This document shows, one piece after another, positions 32,297 to 41,617 of a stretch of 64,000 bases of DNA (position 1 is the first letter of the stretch; the number at the start of each line of letters is the position of its first letter). The stretch is from Gilliamella bombicola (lineage in GTDB: Bacteria > Pseudomonadota > Gammaproteobacteria > Enterobacterales > Orbaceae): NCBI RefSeq assembly GCF_900094945.1, contig NZ_FMAQ01000009.1:23649-87648 (forward strand), written 5' to 3'. The notes below the pieces were generated by a model. That model saw only the letters and a list, made by a program, of their open reading frames with translations, made no database searches and was not told where the DNA came from. The position numbers and the translations under genes are program-made.

Positions 32297-32690
32297 ATAA
32301 AAAACAATATCTTCCAAAAAAGATGGTTATGTTGTTTGTCCTATTCCGGCGTCAGAATGTGCCGACAACAGAGCGAGGTTAGCACGCCAAACAGGGATGT
32401 TTGGCGAGTTTGTGGTGCGCCGGGAGCGCGTCCACAAACGGTGCGTCAAGACCGAGCGTCGGCGTCGGGCAGCCGCAGGCCACATTCTGCAGCCAAAGCG
32501 TGGGTTGTCAGGGAATTCGCTTTAATTCCCTGACTCGGACGTGGTCACTGTAGCTATTTTATCCACCCAAGGTCAAAACGTCCGAAACCACCGCACCCAA
32601 TCCATCCTATTCACCAACCCAAAAAGGCCTGATTTTCCGCCCAAAAATCAGTCAGAAAACATATTGATTTTATTAAAGTTTTTATTTTGT
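32297..32690 (-). repeat. Structured MITE-like element, copy 3 (inverted, one end missing)
   Basis: Reverse-oriented copy. Its intact terminal repeat is at 32650-32690, and homology stops near 32297, about 60 bases short of the other terminal repeat, next to the CRISPR array. The hairpin is GTCAGGGAATT (32507-32517) / AATTCCCTGAC (32524-32534), changed on both arms relative to copies 1 and 2 yet perfectly paired. Confidence 0.75.
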
Positions 32691-32711
32691 GTTTTTACAT
32701 AAAAACCTACA

Positions 32712-32747
32712 TAAAAAAACAGCAGCCAAATAGCTGCTGTTTTTTTA
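32712..32747. terminator. Bidirectional terminator after seqA-pgm
   Basis: A-run, AACAGCAGC, six bases, GCTGCTGTT, T-run. It is an ideal symmetric rho-independent terminator 20 bases beyond the pgm stop. Confidence 0.85.
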
Positions 32748-32766
32748 TTGCATTTGTTTTTTTCGA

Positions 32767-34404
32767 TTATTTAATCGCTTTAGCCACAATTTGTTGCGCC
32801 TCTTGCTGTAACGTATTTAAATGCTCATTACTTATAAAGCTTTCAGCATAAATTTTGTAAGCATCTTCTGTTCCAGAAGGACGAGCGGCAAACCAGCCAT
32901 TTTTAGTTATCACTTTAAGTCCACCAATTGCAGCATTGTTAGCCGGTGCAGTGGTTAGGCATTGAGTGATCTTTTCACCGGCTAGGTTGTCGGTGGTTAG
33001 TTGGCTGGCATCAAGTTTAGCTAGTTTTTGTTTTTCGCTAAACGATGCAGGCGCTTGGATTCGTCCATAATAAGAAACACCAAATTTATCTTCGAGTTCT
33101 TGGTACTGTTCTTGTGGGTTTTTGCCCATTTTGGCTGTCATTTCGGCTGCAAGTAGGCATAGGATAATACCATCTTTGTCGGTTGCCCATACTTTGCCGT
33201 TGGTTCTTAAAAACGATGCACCTGCGCTTTCTTCGCCTGCAAAGCCTAGCTTGCCGTTGTAAAGCCCATCGGCATACCATTTAAATCCAACAGGGTATTC
33301 TAGGTATTTTTTGTTGAGGCTGTTTGCCACGCGGTCGATCATCGAGCTTGTAACTAGTGTTTTGCCAATAGCGATATCTTTGTGCCATTGTGGACGATTT
33401 TGGAATAAGTAATTGACACAAGTTGATAGGTAGGCATTTGGGTTCATTAGTCCTTTAGGTGTGACAATACCATGGCGGTCAAAGTCGGTATCATTGCCAA
33501 AGGCTAAATCAAATTGGTCTTTTAATTTTAATAACCCTGCCATGGCCCAGCGACTTGAGCAGTCCATTCGAATCACTTCGTCATGATCTAGGTGCATAAA
33601 GCTGAATGTTGGATCGACTTTGTTATTTACAATATTGAGGTTGATACCGTATTTTTCGGCTATTCGAGGCCAATAGGTGATGCCAGCACCGCCCAGTGGG
33701 TCAACGCCAATTTGTAGCGATGATGATTTGATCAGCGCTAAATCTAAAATATTTTCAAGGTCGTTGATGTAGTCAGTTTCGTACTCTTTGGTATGAATGT
33801 AATTTGAATTAATAGCCTTGTCTAAAGTTACGCGCTTGACTTCATTGAGTTTGTTTTTTAATAGTTCGTTGGCGCGGTTTTCAATTTGTTTGGTGATGTC
33901 CGTATCAGCAGGACCGCCATTGGTTGGGTTGTATTTTATTCCGCCATCTTCTGGTGGATTGTGCGATGGGGTTATTACAATGCCGTCGGCTAGTTGAGTT
34001 TGTTTGCCTTGGTTGTAGGTTAAAATAGCATGCGATATCACAGGCGTTGGTGTATAACCCCAATCTTGCGCCATGACAACTGTTTGTTCGTTGGCAACAA
34101 AGACTTCAAGCACTGATTTTAATGCGAGTTCTGATAATGCATGAGTATCTTGCCCTATAAAGCATGGCCCTGTGATATTGTTGGTTTTGCGGTATTCGGC
34201 AATGGCTTGAGCTACAGCTAGTATATGTGCTTCGTTAAATGTGCCTTTGTTTGAACTGCCACGATGGCCAGAGGTGCCAAATATGACTAGTTGGCTAGCA
34301 TTATCCGTGTCAGGTTGAATTTGATAATAGTTATTTCGTAATGTTTCAACGTTAATAAGATCTGATGGTTGAGCTAACATTCCTGCGCGGTTTTGCTTGG
34401 CCAT
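32767..34404 (-). CDS. pgm: Phosphoglucomutase (alpha-D-glucose specific)
   Basis: Interconverts glucose-1-phosphate and glucose-6-phosphate, linking glycolysis with UDP-glucose and envelope sugar synthesis. The active phosphoserine is Ser147 in '[16 protein letters not shown]', the metal-binding loop is '[12 protein letters not shown]', the sugar loop '[10 protein letters not shown]' and the phosphate loop '[15 protein letters not shown]'. The 545 residues match E. coli Pgm (546). It follows seqA in the conserved seqA-pgm order. Confidence 0.97.
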   Translation of the reverse strand: MAKQNRAGMLAQPSDLINVETLRNNYYQIQPDTDNASQLVIFGTSGHRGSSNKGTFNEAHILAVAQAIAEYRKTNNITGPCFIGQDTHALSELALKSVLEVFVANEQTVVMAQDWGYTPTPVISHAILTYNQGKQTQLADGIVITPSHNPPEDGGIKYNPTNGGPADTDITKQIENRANELLKNKLNEVKRVTLDKAINSNYIHTKEYETDYINDLENILDLALIKSSSLQIGVDPLGGAGITYWPRIAEKYGINLNIVNNKVDPTFSFMHLDHDEVIRMDCSSRWAMAGLLKLKDQFDLAFGNDTDFDRHGIVTPKGLMNPNAYLSTCVNYLFQNRPQWHKDIAIGKTLVTSSMIDRVANSLNKKYLEYPVGFKWYADGLYNGKLGFAGEESAGASFLRTNGKVWATDKDGIILCLLAAEMTAKMGKNPQEQYQELEDKFGVSYYGRIQAPASFSEKQKLAKLDASQLTTDNLAGEKITQCLTTAPANNAAIGGLKVITKNGWFAARPSGTEDAYKIYAESFISNEHLNTLQQEAQQIVAKAIK

Positions 34405-34442
34405 TTTTTAATCCTCTTTCATAAAATAGTATTTTTATAATG

Positions 34443-34483
34443 GCTAAAAACGTGAATGAGTTAGAAGGGATCGCGTTTTTAGC
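34443..34483. repeat. Inverted repeat between seqA and pgm
   Basis: GCTAAAAACG and CGTTTTTAGC form a perfect 10-bp stem around 21 bases in the ~100-base gap. It could act as an attenuator, processing site or partial terminator that tunes pgm relative to seqA. Confidence 0.45.
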
Positions 34484-34507
34484 TTTTATTCGTTTTTATT
34501 TGTCCGG

Positions 34508-35011
34508 TTAAGGTAAAAAAGCATTGGTGACTTGGTTTATCATCGTTTCGGATATGCCCATGTCACTCATTATTGATTCTATAATATATTGTTTTCTGGC
34601 AGTGTTGGTGTTGCTAATAACCCAATAAGGTGTGCCAATGATTTCACGGGGTTTGGTGTTTTTACCTGATGTTTCTAGCAATTGTTTGTCTTTGGCCAAA
34701 TATTGGCGTTTGCTGCCGTGTAATGAGGTGGCCGCAATGGCAAAGAGTGCTGGGTTGTAGTTATACAGTGCACTAAGTAATAATATAAAGCGATTAATAA
34801 TGGATTTTTCATTTGTGAAGGTATCGCTGGTTAATAAGTCATTAAAAGGCGTATAATGGCTTTCTTTTTGTGCGGTGATATTTTGTTTTGCCAAGGTTGG
34901 CTGATCTATTTTCAATAAACGTCGTAATATACTTGATGCATTTTCGCCGATGTGTTTAGTTTGGCCGGCAATAAATTGGTATAATTCTTCGTCGATTTCT
35001 ATCGTTTTCAT
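34508..35011 (-). CDS. seqA: Replication initiation regulator SeqA
   Basis: Binds hemimethylated GATC clusters and sequesters oriC after initiation. N-terminal oligomerisation domain 'MKTIEIDEELYQFIAGQTKHIGE' is represented by 'KTIEIDEELYQFIA'; the C-terminal DNA-binding domain carries 'TNTARKQYIIESIMSDMG'. At 167 residues it is slightly shorter than E. coli SeqA (181), mainly in the linker. Its presence implies Dam methylation in this organism. Confidence 0.96.
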   Translation of the reverse strand: MKTIEIDEELYQFIAGQTKHIGENASSILRRLLKIDQPTLAKQNITAQKESHYTPFNDLLTSDTFTNEKSIINRFILLLSALYNYNPALFAIAATSLHGSKRQYLAKDKQLLETSGKNTKPREIIGTPYWVISNTNTARKQYIIESIMSDMGISETMINQVTNAFLP

Positions 35012-35033
35012 TGTGTTACATGTGCCTATTAAA

Positions 35034-35219
35034 TTATTTTACGGGACATCCTAAAGCAGGAGTGCTGTCTAAATGCAAATTATTCGCCGATGAGTGGTTT
35101 AAACAATTATTTGATGGTTGTTTTAATTCAGCACTATCATTTTTTTTGGGCGCTTGATTTGCATCATGGCAAGCCGTTATCATAACTGATAATATTAATG
35201 GAAAAAATAACCGTTTCAT
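35034..35219 (-). CDS. Small putative lipoprotein
   Basis: A 61-residue protein with a lysine-arginine start, a hydrophobic core and the lipobox 'ITAC', then a polar Ser/Asn-rich tail ending 'GCPVK'. It lies 22 bases before seqA on the same strand. I do not recognise the family; the lipoprotein signal is the only support beyond the open frame. Confidence 0.55.
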   Translation of the reverse strand: MKRLFFPLILSVMITACHDANQAPKKNDSAELKQPSNNCLNHSSANNLHLDSTPALGCPVK

Positions 35220-35389
35220 ATACTCATTGTTCGCTCTATAAACTATTGCGCTGAGTATAACCTAACTTAAGGATAAATTGTATTGGCTATTGATAAAATA
35301 ATGAAAATGATGTTGTCGTTTTTCAAAAACGATATTATCCTAAACAAGGTATAATGAGTAAGATACCGATATTATATGAGGAATTAATT

Positions 35390-35887
35390 ATGAAAAAAAT
35401 CGTCACATTAGCTATTTTAGCTACAATTTTATCTGGATGTAGCAATAGTGATCTTTATTCTGGCGATGTTTATACTGCTGATCAAGCAAAACAAGTTCAG
35501 CAAGTGAGTTATGGTACAGTTGTTTCAGTACGTCCTGTTAAAATTCAAGCTAATGCATCATCAGACGGTAAGAGCGAAAACGTAGCAGGTAACTTAGGCG
35601 GTGCGGTTTTAGGTGGTGTATTAGGTAATACTATTGGTGGTGGTACTGGTCGAGTGCTAGCTGTTGCAACCGGTGCTATTGGTGGTGCAATTTTGGGTGA
35701 TACCATTCAAGATAAAACTAGTCAAGCTAGTGCTGTTGAATTAGAAATTAAACAAGAAAACGGATCAAATATTGTTATTGTACAAAAAGGTTCAGCTAAA
35801 GATTTCTTTGCTGGTCAAGCGGTTCGTTTAGTTACTAACGGTAAGAAAATTAGTGCATCACCACGTTATAACAACCAATCAAAATAA
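35390..35887 (+). CDS. slyB: SlyB/PcP-like outer-membrane lipoprotein
   Basis: Glycine-zipper 2TM lipoprotein; E. coli SlyB is a PhoP-controlled outer-membrane stabilising lipoprotein. The start at 35390 has GAGGA upstream. Lipobox 'LSGC' puts the lipidated Cys near residue 17. A glycine zipper ('GNLGGAVLGGVLGNTIGGGTG' spans two segments, here 'GGAVLGGVLGNTIGG') is followed by 'GAIGGAILGDTIQDK'. The 165 residues are close to SlyB (155). The upstream frame from 35354 lacks support. Confidence 0.9.
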   Translation: MKKIVTLAILATILSGCSNSDLYSGDVYTADQAKQVQQVSYGTVVSVRPVKIQANASSDGKSENVAGNLGGAVLGGVLGNTIGGGTGRVLAVATGAIGGAILGDTIQDKTSQASAVELEIKQENGSNIVIVQKGSAKDFFAGQAVRLVTNGKKISASPRYNNQSK

Positions 35888-35916
35888 TCACTAATTGAAA
35901 ATATAATACTTGATTT

Positions 35917-35937
35917 TGCTCATCTTGATGATGAGCA
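35917..35937 (+). terminator. Hairpin after slyB
   Basis: TGCTCATC-TTGAT-GATGAGCA is a perfect 8-bp stem about 30 bases after the stop, followed by TTATATTT. Confidence 0.6.
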
Positions 35938-36089
35938 TTATATTTAGTTGAGTGAGTGGCGATCTGTTTTTTATCCATCATTATTCTTCATACATGTCTC
36001 CCTTTCAATAACAAAAATTTGCCTGTCTAAATACTAACGTATAAACTCTATGTGATTTTTATTTGTTATGTTTAAAGGAACAATAAGCA

Positions 36090-36497
36090 ATGCGTATTTT
36101 ACACACGATGATCCGAGTTGGTGATTTGCAGCGTTCGATCGATTTTTATACCCGTGTAATGGGGATGCGAGTGCTAAGAACAAGCGAAAACACACAATAT
36201 AAATATTCATTAGCCTTTGTCGGCTATGGCGATGAGACAACGAGCTCAGTTATTGAGCTAACTTATAATTGGGACACAGATACATATGATCATGGAACGG
36301 CATTTGGTCATATTGCTATTGGTGTTGATGATGTCGCCCAAATGTGTCACGCCGTTAAGCAAGCCGGAGGTAAAGTAACACGCGAAGCAGGGCCAGTAAA
36401 AGGTGGTTCAACGATTATTGCTTTTGTTGAAGATCCTGATGGTTACAAGTTAGAGCTGATTCAAAACGATCAGGCTGATCAAGCCTTAGGTCATTAA
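36090..36497 (+). CDS. gloA: Lactoylglutathione lyase (glyoxalase I)
   Basis: Metal-dependent enzyme that detoxifies methylglyoxal as its glutathione hemithioacetal. The metal ligands of the E. coli enzyme are all at the same positions: His5, Glu56, His74, and Glu122 in 'YKLELIQ'. The 135 residues equal E. coli GloA. A single-gene unit ending in a strong terminator. Confidence 0.97.
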   Translation: MRILHTMIRVGDLQRSIDFYTRVMGMRVLRTSENTQYKYSLAFVGYGDETTSSVIELTYNWDTDTYDHGTAFGHIAIGVDDVAQMCHAVKQAGGKVTREAGPVKGGSTIIAFVEDPDGYKLELIQNDQADQALGH

Positions 36498-36510
36498 CCG
36501 ATCCTAATAG

Positions 36511-36546
36511 TATATCGCCGGTGTTTTGGCGATATATTTTGTTTTT
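36511..36546 (+). terminator. Terminator after gloA
   Basis: TATATCGCC pairs with GGCGATATA around eight bases, followed by TTTTGTTTTT. It reaches the convergent gmk stop. Confidence 0.8.
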
Positions 36547-37174
36547 AATTCGATTGAGTACTCAATAAATCAGCTAATAATTGTTTGTTGATAATTGCTT
36601 GTTTTTGTTGCTCTAAGCTAGCCGCGGTAATGATTGCGTTTAATGCGTTTAATGAAGCATCAAAATCATCATTAATAATGATATAGTCGTATTCGTTATA
36701 ATGCGAAATTTCGGCTTGCGCTTTTTGCATTCTTTTGGCTATGACGGCACTGTTATCTTGGCCACGTTTTATTAGGCGGTTTTCTAGCTCTTTTAGCGAA
36801 GGTGGTAATATAAAGATGCTTTTTGCTTGAGGCATTTTTTTGCGTACTTGCCGTGCACCTTGCCAGTCAATATCTAAAAAGACATTAATTCCTTGTGATA
36901 GGCTTTGTTCTATTTCTGCTTTGGATGTGCCGTAATAGTGGTCAAATACGTTGGCATATTCTACAAATGCATTTTTATCAATTAAGGATTCAAAGTGTTT
37001 ATGATCGACAAAATAATAATGTTCGCCATGTGTTTCACCAGGTCGTGGTTCGCGTGTTGTATGCGAAATTGACACTTTGGCTTGATGTGGTTGTTGGTTT
37101 AGATAAGCACGAATAAGGCTTGATTTACCTGCACCACTAGGCGCAGAGATGATAAATAGAGTTCCTGTATACAT
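36545..37174 (-). CDS. gmk: Guanylate kinase
   Basis: Phosphorylates GMP to GDP. Walker A '[10 protein letters not shown]', GMP-binding '[11 protein letters not shown]' and '[13 protein letters not shown]', and '[13 protein letters not shown]' are all present. Starting at 37174 ('[14 protein letters not shown]') gives 209 residues, close to E. coli (207); an upstream ATG at 37225 would add 17 residues and neither has a strong ribosome site. rpoZ, often the neighbour of gmk, is not next to it. Confidence 0.94.
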   Translation of the reverse strand: MYTGTLFIISAPSGAGKSSLIRAYLNQQPHQAKVSISHTTREPRPGETHGEHYYFVDHKHFESLIDKNAFVEYANVFDHYYGTSKAEIEQSLSQGINVFLDIDWQGARQVRKKMPQAKSIFILPPSLKELENRLIKRGQDNSAVIAKRMQKAQAEISHYNEYDYIIINDDFDASLNALNAIITAASLEQQKQAIINKQLLADLLSTQSN

Positions 37175-37382
37175 AGATATGTTTGCCACGTTGGTTGCTA
37201 TTGAGTTATTTGTTTTTATTGCCATTAATACAAGTTAAACGATATTATAGCAAAATTTGGCAATATATTGTGGCTTATTGTTAGTTGAGTAGCTTAATTT
37301 AGTGTTTAGGTTTTCGTTTATAAGCACTTTGTTACTTGTTTGCAATATTCTGTATAGGTGTATGTTATCGTAAGGGATGATT

Positions 37383-37949
37383 ATGTCTTTGACTTTTAAA
37401 GATGGCGTTTATGCGTGTATTCCAACGTTATTAGGCTATATTGGTATTGGCATTGCTGCAGGGGTTGTGGGTAAGTCGGCAAATCTATCTGTGTTTGAAA
37501 TTACATTACTGGCTATTATTGTTTATGCTGGTGCATCGCAATTTATTATTGCGGGTTTGATGATGGTGGCTACACCTGTTTCAGCTATTATTTTTACTGT
37601 TTTTTTAGTTAATTCCCGTCATTTTTTAATGAGTATGGCAACAGCGCCAGCTTTTCGTAAATTTTCATTTTTAAATAATATCGGTATTGGTAGTTTGTTA
37701 ACCGACGAAAGCTTTGCTGTTGTGATGAATGCCATTGCCAATAAAGTACCTGTAAATGCTGCTTGGATGCATGGGCTTAATGTTACGGCTTATTTGACTT
37801 GGATTATGTCTTGCTTTTTAGGTGCGGTAATCGGTGAATGGTTACCCGATCCTAACTTGTTTGGTTTAGATTATGCCTTAGTTGCCATGTTTATTGGTTT
37901 ACTTTATTTGCAATTGATTGGTGATAAAAGTAAGAGCCTTAAAAATTGA
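37383..37949 (+). CDS. azlC: AzlC-type amino-acid exporter subunit, truncated by in-frame TGA
   Basis: Large subunit of an AzlCD (BrnFE/YgaZH-type) branched-chain amino-acid exporter. Hallmark segments are 'IVYAGASQFIIAGLM' and 'VNSRHFLMS', then 'LTDESFAV'. The frame stops at a TGA (37947-37949) after about 189 residues, yet stays open in the same frame for a further 42 codons up to the azlD start. Full length would be about 231 residues. RBS AAGGG precedes the ATG at 37383 by 6 bases; an ATG at 37377 is also possible. Confidence 0.85.
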   Translation: MSLTFKDGVYACIPTLLGYIGIGIAAGVVGKSANLSVFEITLLAIIVYAGASQFIIAGLMMVATPVSAIIFTVFLVNSRHFLMSMATAPAFRKFSFLNNIGIGSLLTDESFAVVMNAIANKVPVNAAWMHGLNVTAYLTWIMSCFLGAVIGEWLPDPNLFGLDYALVAMFIGLLYLQLIGDKSKSLKN

Positions 37950-38078
37950 CTGTTAGTAATGGTTACCGTTGCTGTTATGTTAATTTTGTTAATGCGTTTT
38001 GTGTCACCTGAAATGGCGATTTTAATTAGCACTTTTGGTGGCTGTTTTATGGGTATGGCAATGGAGCGTGATGGATGA
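37950..38078 (+). pseudogene. azlC: Separated C-terminal part of azlC
   Basis: In the same frame as azlC after the TGA, these 42 codons encode a hydrophobic helix and loop ('MVTVAVMLILLMRFVSPEMA', 'GGCFMGMAMERDG') typical of the last helices of AzlC. The frame ends in a TGA overlapping the azlD ATG by the coupling sequence ATGA, exactly as expected for an intact azlCD operon. So the internal stop is a recent nonsense mutation, a readthrough site or a base error. Confidence 0.75.
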
Positions 38079-38398
38079 CAGTTTATAGTCTAATGATTAT
38101 TTTAGGTTGTGGCCTAGTTACTTGGTTGCCAAGAGTAATTCCTTTTATGTTGGTTCGAAAGTTGCAGTTGCCAAATGTGGTGATTCGTTTTTTGTCGTAT
38201 GTACCTTTGTGTATTTTAACTGCACTGTTTGTGCAAAATCTGTTTGTGGCAAAAGAGGGGCAGTTTCCTAGTTTCCATGTGGAATATTGTTTGGCGACAA
38301 TTCCAACTGTCATTGTTGCTGTTATTACGAAAAACTTAATGTGTATTGTAGTTGCAGGTATGTGCTTTATGGCACTGATTCGTTATTTTGTGGTTTAA
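38075..38398 (+). CDS. azlD: AzlD-type small subunit of amino-acid exporter
   Basis: A 107-residue membrane protein with four hydrophobic segments. The motif 'LVTWLPRVIPFMLVRK' is characteristic of AzlD/YgaH. It overlaps the original azlC end by 4 bases, so its translation was probably coupled; the azlC nonsense codon could therefore reduce its expression. Confidence 0.9.
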   Translation: MTVYSLMIILGCGLVTWLPRVIPFMLVRKLQLPNVVIRFLSYVPLCILTALFVQNLFVAKEGQFPSFHVEYCLATIPTVIVAVITKNLMCIVVAGMCFMALIRYFVV

Positions 38399-38450
38399 TT
38401 TAGGTCAATTGAACTGACGTTTATTGTTGTTTTTGTGAACTGTTAAAATA

Positions 38451-38477
38451 AAACAGGGCTATTTGCCCTGTTTTTTT
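38451..38477. terminator. Bidirectional terminator between azlD and hemY
   Basis: AAACAGGGC-TATTT-GCCCTGTTT with T-runs on both strands, between convergent genes. Confidence 0.85.
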
Positions 38478-38478
38478 G

Positions 38479-39378
38479 TTATGTTCTTTCTTTTTGTTCT
38501 AGTTTGCTAATCGATTTTAATAGCTTTTCGGCCTCGTTATTTTGGCCTAGTTGATTAAGATAGGTAGCCATCGCTTTTTGATAAGTCATGTTGTTCATAA
38601 TAGCTCGTGGTTGTGAGTGCCACCATTTTATAAGTGCTTGTGTATCGCTATCGGTCGATAATTGCTTGATTCTAGCAATATAAGCCGCTTGTTTAAACTG
38701 ATCGAGTTGCGATTCGCTATATGCTTTAGTTTTATACATTACTGGTAATAGATCTATAACTGCTTGGTAATCGCCAGTTTCGTAATAAAGTTGATCGGCT
38801 AATCTAAGCACTTCGACATTGCGAGGCTTTTCATTTAGTAATTTTTCTAATACGCTACGTGCGGCAGTGTATTCGCGGTTTTTTAGTTGTAGCCGAATTT
38901 GTACTAATTGAAAGGCAAAAATTTCTTTAGGCTGACAGCTTTTAGCTGCTTGTTCTAGCGATTGATTGGCCTGAATTAATTCGTCATTGTCGATTTGCGC
39001 TTGCGCGGCAAGTAAATACGATAAAGTAGTGTTTTTTGCCCCTTTGGCACTTTTTACAAAGAGTTTTGCTGCTTGTTGATAATCACCTTCTAGCAATAAA
39101 ATTTGCGCTTGTTCAATGCGTTTTATCGATTTTTTAGGTGATTTTAAGCGTAACCAATTGCCTAATACAGTTTTAGAATTTAATATTTTATTGAAAATAG
39201 AATAAATTAGGTAAAGGAAAAGCAGACCAATTAATTCAAGTATAATAAATGAATTAAACGACATGCTGACACGGTAATTTACAAATTCAAATACCGCCGA
39301 ACCTTGATGTCCTTGTAATAATGGTCCAAGAAAAAATCCACCCACTAGCACTAAGAAAATAATCAGTATTTTTATCAT
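38479..39378 (-). CDS. hemY: HemY, TPR-containing heme-operon protein (short)
   Basis: Inner-membrane protein with two N-terminal helices (residues 1-25 and ~42-65) and a TPR region ('EQAQILLLEGDYQQAAKLF', 'EKLLNEKPRNVEVLRLADQLYYETGDYQ'). It is the last gene of hemCDXY; function in heme metabolism is not biochemically settled. At 299 residues it lacks roughly 100 C-terminal residues relative to E. coli HemY (398), but ends at a clean stop beside a terminator, so this may be a natural short form. Confidence 0.88.
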   Translation of the reverse strand: MIKILIIFLVLVGGFFLGPLLQGHQGSAVFEFVNYRVSMSFNSFIILELIGLLFLYLIYSIFNKILNSKTVLGNWLRLKSPKKSIKRIEQAQILLLEGDYQQAAKLFVKSAKGAKNTTLSYLLAAQAQIDNDELIQANQSLEQAAKSCQPKEIFAFQLVQIRLQLKNREYTAARSVLEKLLNEKPRNVEVLRLADQLYYETGDYQAVIDLLPVMYKTKAYSESQLDQFKQAAYIARIKQLSTDSDTQALIKWWHSQPRAIMNNMTYQKAMATYLNQLGQNNEAEKLLKSISKLEQKERT

Positions 39379-39388
39379 TATTATTCTC

Positions 39389-40858
39389 CTATTTTGCCAA
39401 CATTGAACGAACGCGAGTTTGCATTAGTTTTTCAAGTTCGCTGATACTAGTTAGATTTTCAGGAACGTTTTGGTCGCTGATTGATTGACTTTGTAAAGTC
39501 TCGAGTTCATTAATAAATGCTTTAACGCTTGGTGCATTACCATCAAAATAGGCATTCACCCAAGTTGCGGTATCGCTAAGTGCACGTTGATAAATAAGAT
39601 CTTGATGCCTTGGTACCGCTTGTGCTGCAATCAATAGGCGGAAACGGATATTTTCACGCAGATAAAGCGATTGTTCTATGCTTAACGGTGCTTTTAATAT
39701 TTGGCAATGGATGATTTGCTTTTCATCTTGGCCAGCGTGTTCTAAGCATGCTTTGAAGCTGTTGTCTTTATTATCAAGCTTTTCAATGGTAATGAATTTA
39801 TCCATAAAAGTCTTGGTGCTGTTGTATAAATTGTTAGACCAATCACTGGTTGACGATGATATTTCGCTATTTGTATTGTCAGTTGCATTATTTGCTTGTG
39901 CTTGCTGATTGTTTGCTACGTTAGCGCTTTTGGTTTGTGGTTCTTTGTTGTCATCTGTATTGGTTGAATCTTCGTTATATTGGGTCATGCCAAGATCGAT
40001 TTCTTGGTAATGACCCACTAAAGGTAATTCGGTAAGCGAATCTGACAATCCAATTAAGTTAATAATAATGCCGTCAGTATCAATAAAGCTTACTTGAGCA
40101 AGTGAGTTAATATCTTTACTGATCGCTTGCCGAGCAGGTAATAGGCTAGGATCATCAGCTTGAGCTAGACTTTCGTCAGCACTTTTAAGGAGTAGTCGTG
40201 CTGATGTGTAATCTTGGTCATTCCAAATTTTGCGTCCCGCTAAGTGTACTAAATAATTTGCTTGTGAAATCAACCAAACTTTATGATCTGTGGTTGACAT
40301 AGCCGCTAAACGTTCGTTGATGTTTTGTAAGCTTTGTTCGTTGAGCTTTAAGGTATCATTTACTTGGTTGCTTAATTGCTGTTGTACTTTTTGTTGATCG
40401 CCAAGTTCACGTTCTACGCGCTGTTCTAATGTGTTGAATTGTTGATTTTGTTTGTTAACCGCATCGCTAATACTGCTGTTGAGATCGTCTGTTATGCTCT
40501 GCTTAGTGGTTTGTTTTAAATTGGCTAGTTCTGTTTGTAATGTCGAGATGGTCTTTTTTTGCATTTCAACTTGGTTGTTACGATAATAAAAGCCAATACC
40601 ACTTAAGCAAACGGTTAATGCTATTGCAAGTATTGATAGTTTTGAAACCGGCACTTTGTTTGTGTGACTGTTATTACTGTCTTGGGGTTGAGCTTTAGAT
40701 TCTAAAGTTGTAGTAGATTGTGAGCTTGTTTGATTTTTTTTGTCTTCTTTCATAATCTTATTCGCTTCATTTTGATTCGCTGTTGTCGTTGGTTGACTAA
40801 ATGAAGTTGTGTTAATAGTTGAGAGTGTTGCGTTGGCACCATAATATTTTGGCGGCAT
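39389..40858 (-). CDS. hemX: HemX, membrane-anchored coiled-coil heme-operon protein
   Basis: Annotated in many genomes as a uroporphyrinogen-III methyltransferase, though no SAM-methylase motif is seen here. A polar Ser/Thr/Asn-rich N-terminus (~75 residues) precedes one membrane helix ('LSILAIALTVCLSGIGFYY'), a coiled coil rich in Gln/Leu, then the HemX domain with 'WLISQANYLVHLAGRKIW' and 'ARLLLKSADE'. The ATG at 40858 has GAGG seven bases upstream. An Asn/Gln/Thr-rich insert near residues 290-345 is longer than usual. Confidence 0.9.
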   Translation of the reverse strand: MPPKYYGANATLSTINTTSFSQPTTTANQNEANKIMKEDKKNQTSSQSTTTLESKAQPQDSNNSHTNKVPVSKLSILAIALTVCLSGIGFYYRNNQVEMQKKTISTLQTELANLKQTTKQSITDDLNSSISDAVNKQNQQFNTLEQRVERELGDQQKVQQQLSNQVNDTLKLNEQSLQNINERLAAMSTTDHKVWLISQANYLVHLAGRKIWNDQDYTSARLLLKSADESLAQADDPSLLPARQAISKDINSLAQVSFIDTDGIIINLIGLSDSLTELPLVGHYQEIDLGMTQYNEDSTNTDDNKEPQTKSANVANNQQAQANNATDNTNSEISSSTSDWSNNLYNSTKTFMDKFITIEKLDNKDNSFKACLEHAGQDEKQIIHCQILKAPLSIEQSLYLRENIRFRLLIAAQAVPRHQDLIYQRALSDTATWVNAYFDGNAPSVKAFINELETLQSQSISDQNVPENLTSISELEKLMQTRVRSMLAK

Positions 40859-40876
40859 AAATAACCTCATTTAGAT

Positions 40877-41617
40877 TTATTCAAAATTGATATTGGCATT
40901 ATGACATAGAGTTAACATTGTTTTAAATAAAATTTGATTATTTGCACCTACTATTTGCAAAACGTTTTGCCAGTTTAGTTGTTGTGCTTTTTTTAAAATT
41001 CGCTCACTGGTTACAACGAGCTGGGCTTGCTGTTTGTGTTGTCTTTGACAATAAAGTTCAAGCTGTATTAAGTGTTCAACGCTGGTAATAATGATAATTT
41101 GATTGTTTATGTTGTTAGCCAAAATATTGTCACAATAGGTTATTGGCTTTCGATGATAACATGCTAGCAATTTAACTTGCGCTTGTTGTGTTGTGAGTGT
41201 GTCTGCTAATAATTGCCGGCCTGAGTTACCCCGTAAAATGAGTACGGTGCGATGTGCTAGCGTTGTGTTTTTGAGTAAGTCTAATAAACCTTCGCTATCT
41301 TCTTGTTTAGGGGAGCTGACTTTAGTTGTGGTTAGTTGACTTAATAAGTGTGCCGTTTTGTTACCAATTGCGAAATAATGTACATGCTTTGGAAAGTATA
41401 AATCGGGTAAATGTGCTTTGATGGTATGAATTACTTGTGGCGATAGCGCAATAACAATGTCTGATGGCAAAAGGCGGTTAAGTTGTTGCTGTAAATCAAC
41501 CAGCTCAGAGCTGGGTAAAATATCAAATAAGGGAAGGTGAGTTGCCGGTAAATGGGCTTGATTCAGTTGTTTAGTTAGTTCCTCGCCATTGGGCGAGGGT
41601 CTTGTTACATAAATCAT
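40877..41617 (-). CDS. hemD: Uroporphyrinogen-III synthase
   Basis: Cyclises hydroxymethylbilane to uroporphyrinogen III. The 246-residue protein begins '[18 protein letters not shown]' and contains '[12 protein letters not shown]', '[15 protein letters not shown]' and '[14 protein letters not shown]'-type blocks of this poorly conserved family. It overlaps hemC by 4 bases and is followed by hemX, the standard enterobacterial order. Confidence 0.93.
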   Translation of the reverse strand: MIYVTRPSPNGEELTKQLNQAHLPATHLPLFDILPSSELVDLQQQLNRLLPSDIVIALSPQVIHTIKAHLPDLYFPKHVHYFAIGNKTAHLLSQLTTTKVSSPKQEDSEGLLDLLKNTTLAHRTVLILRGNSGRQLLADTLTTQQAQVKLLACYHRKPITYCDNILANNINNQIIIITSVEHLIQLELYCQRQHKQQAQLVVTSERILKKAQQLNWQNVLQIVGANNQILFKTMLTLCHNANINFE

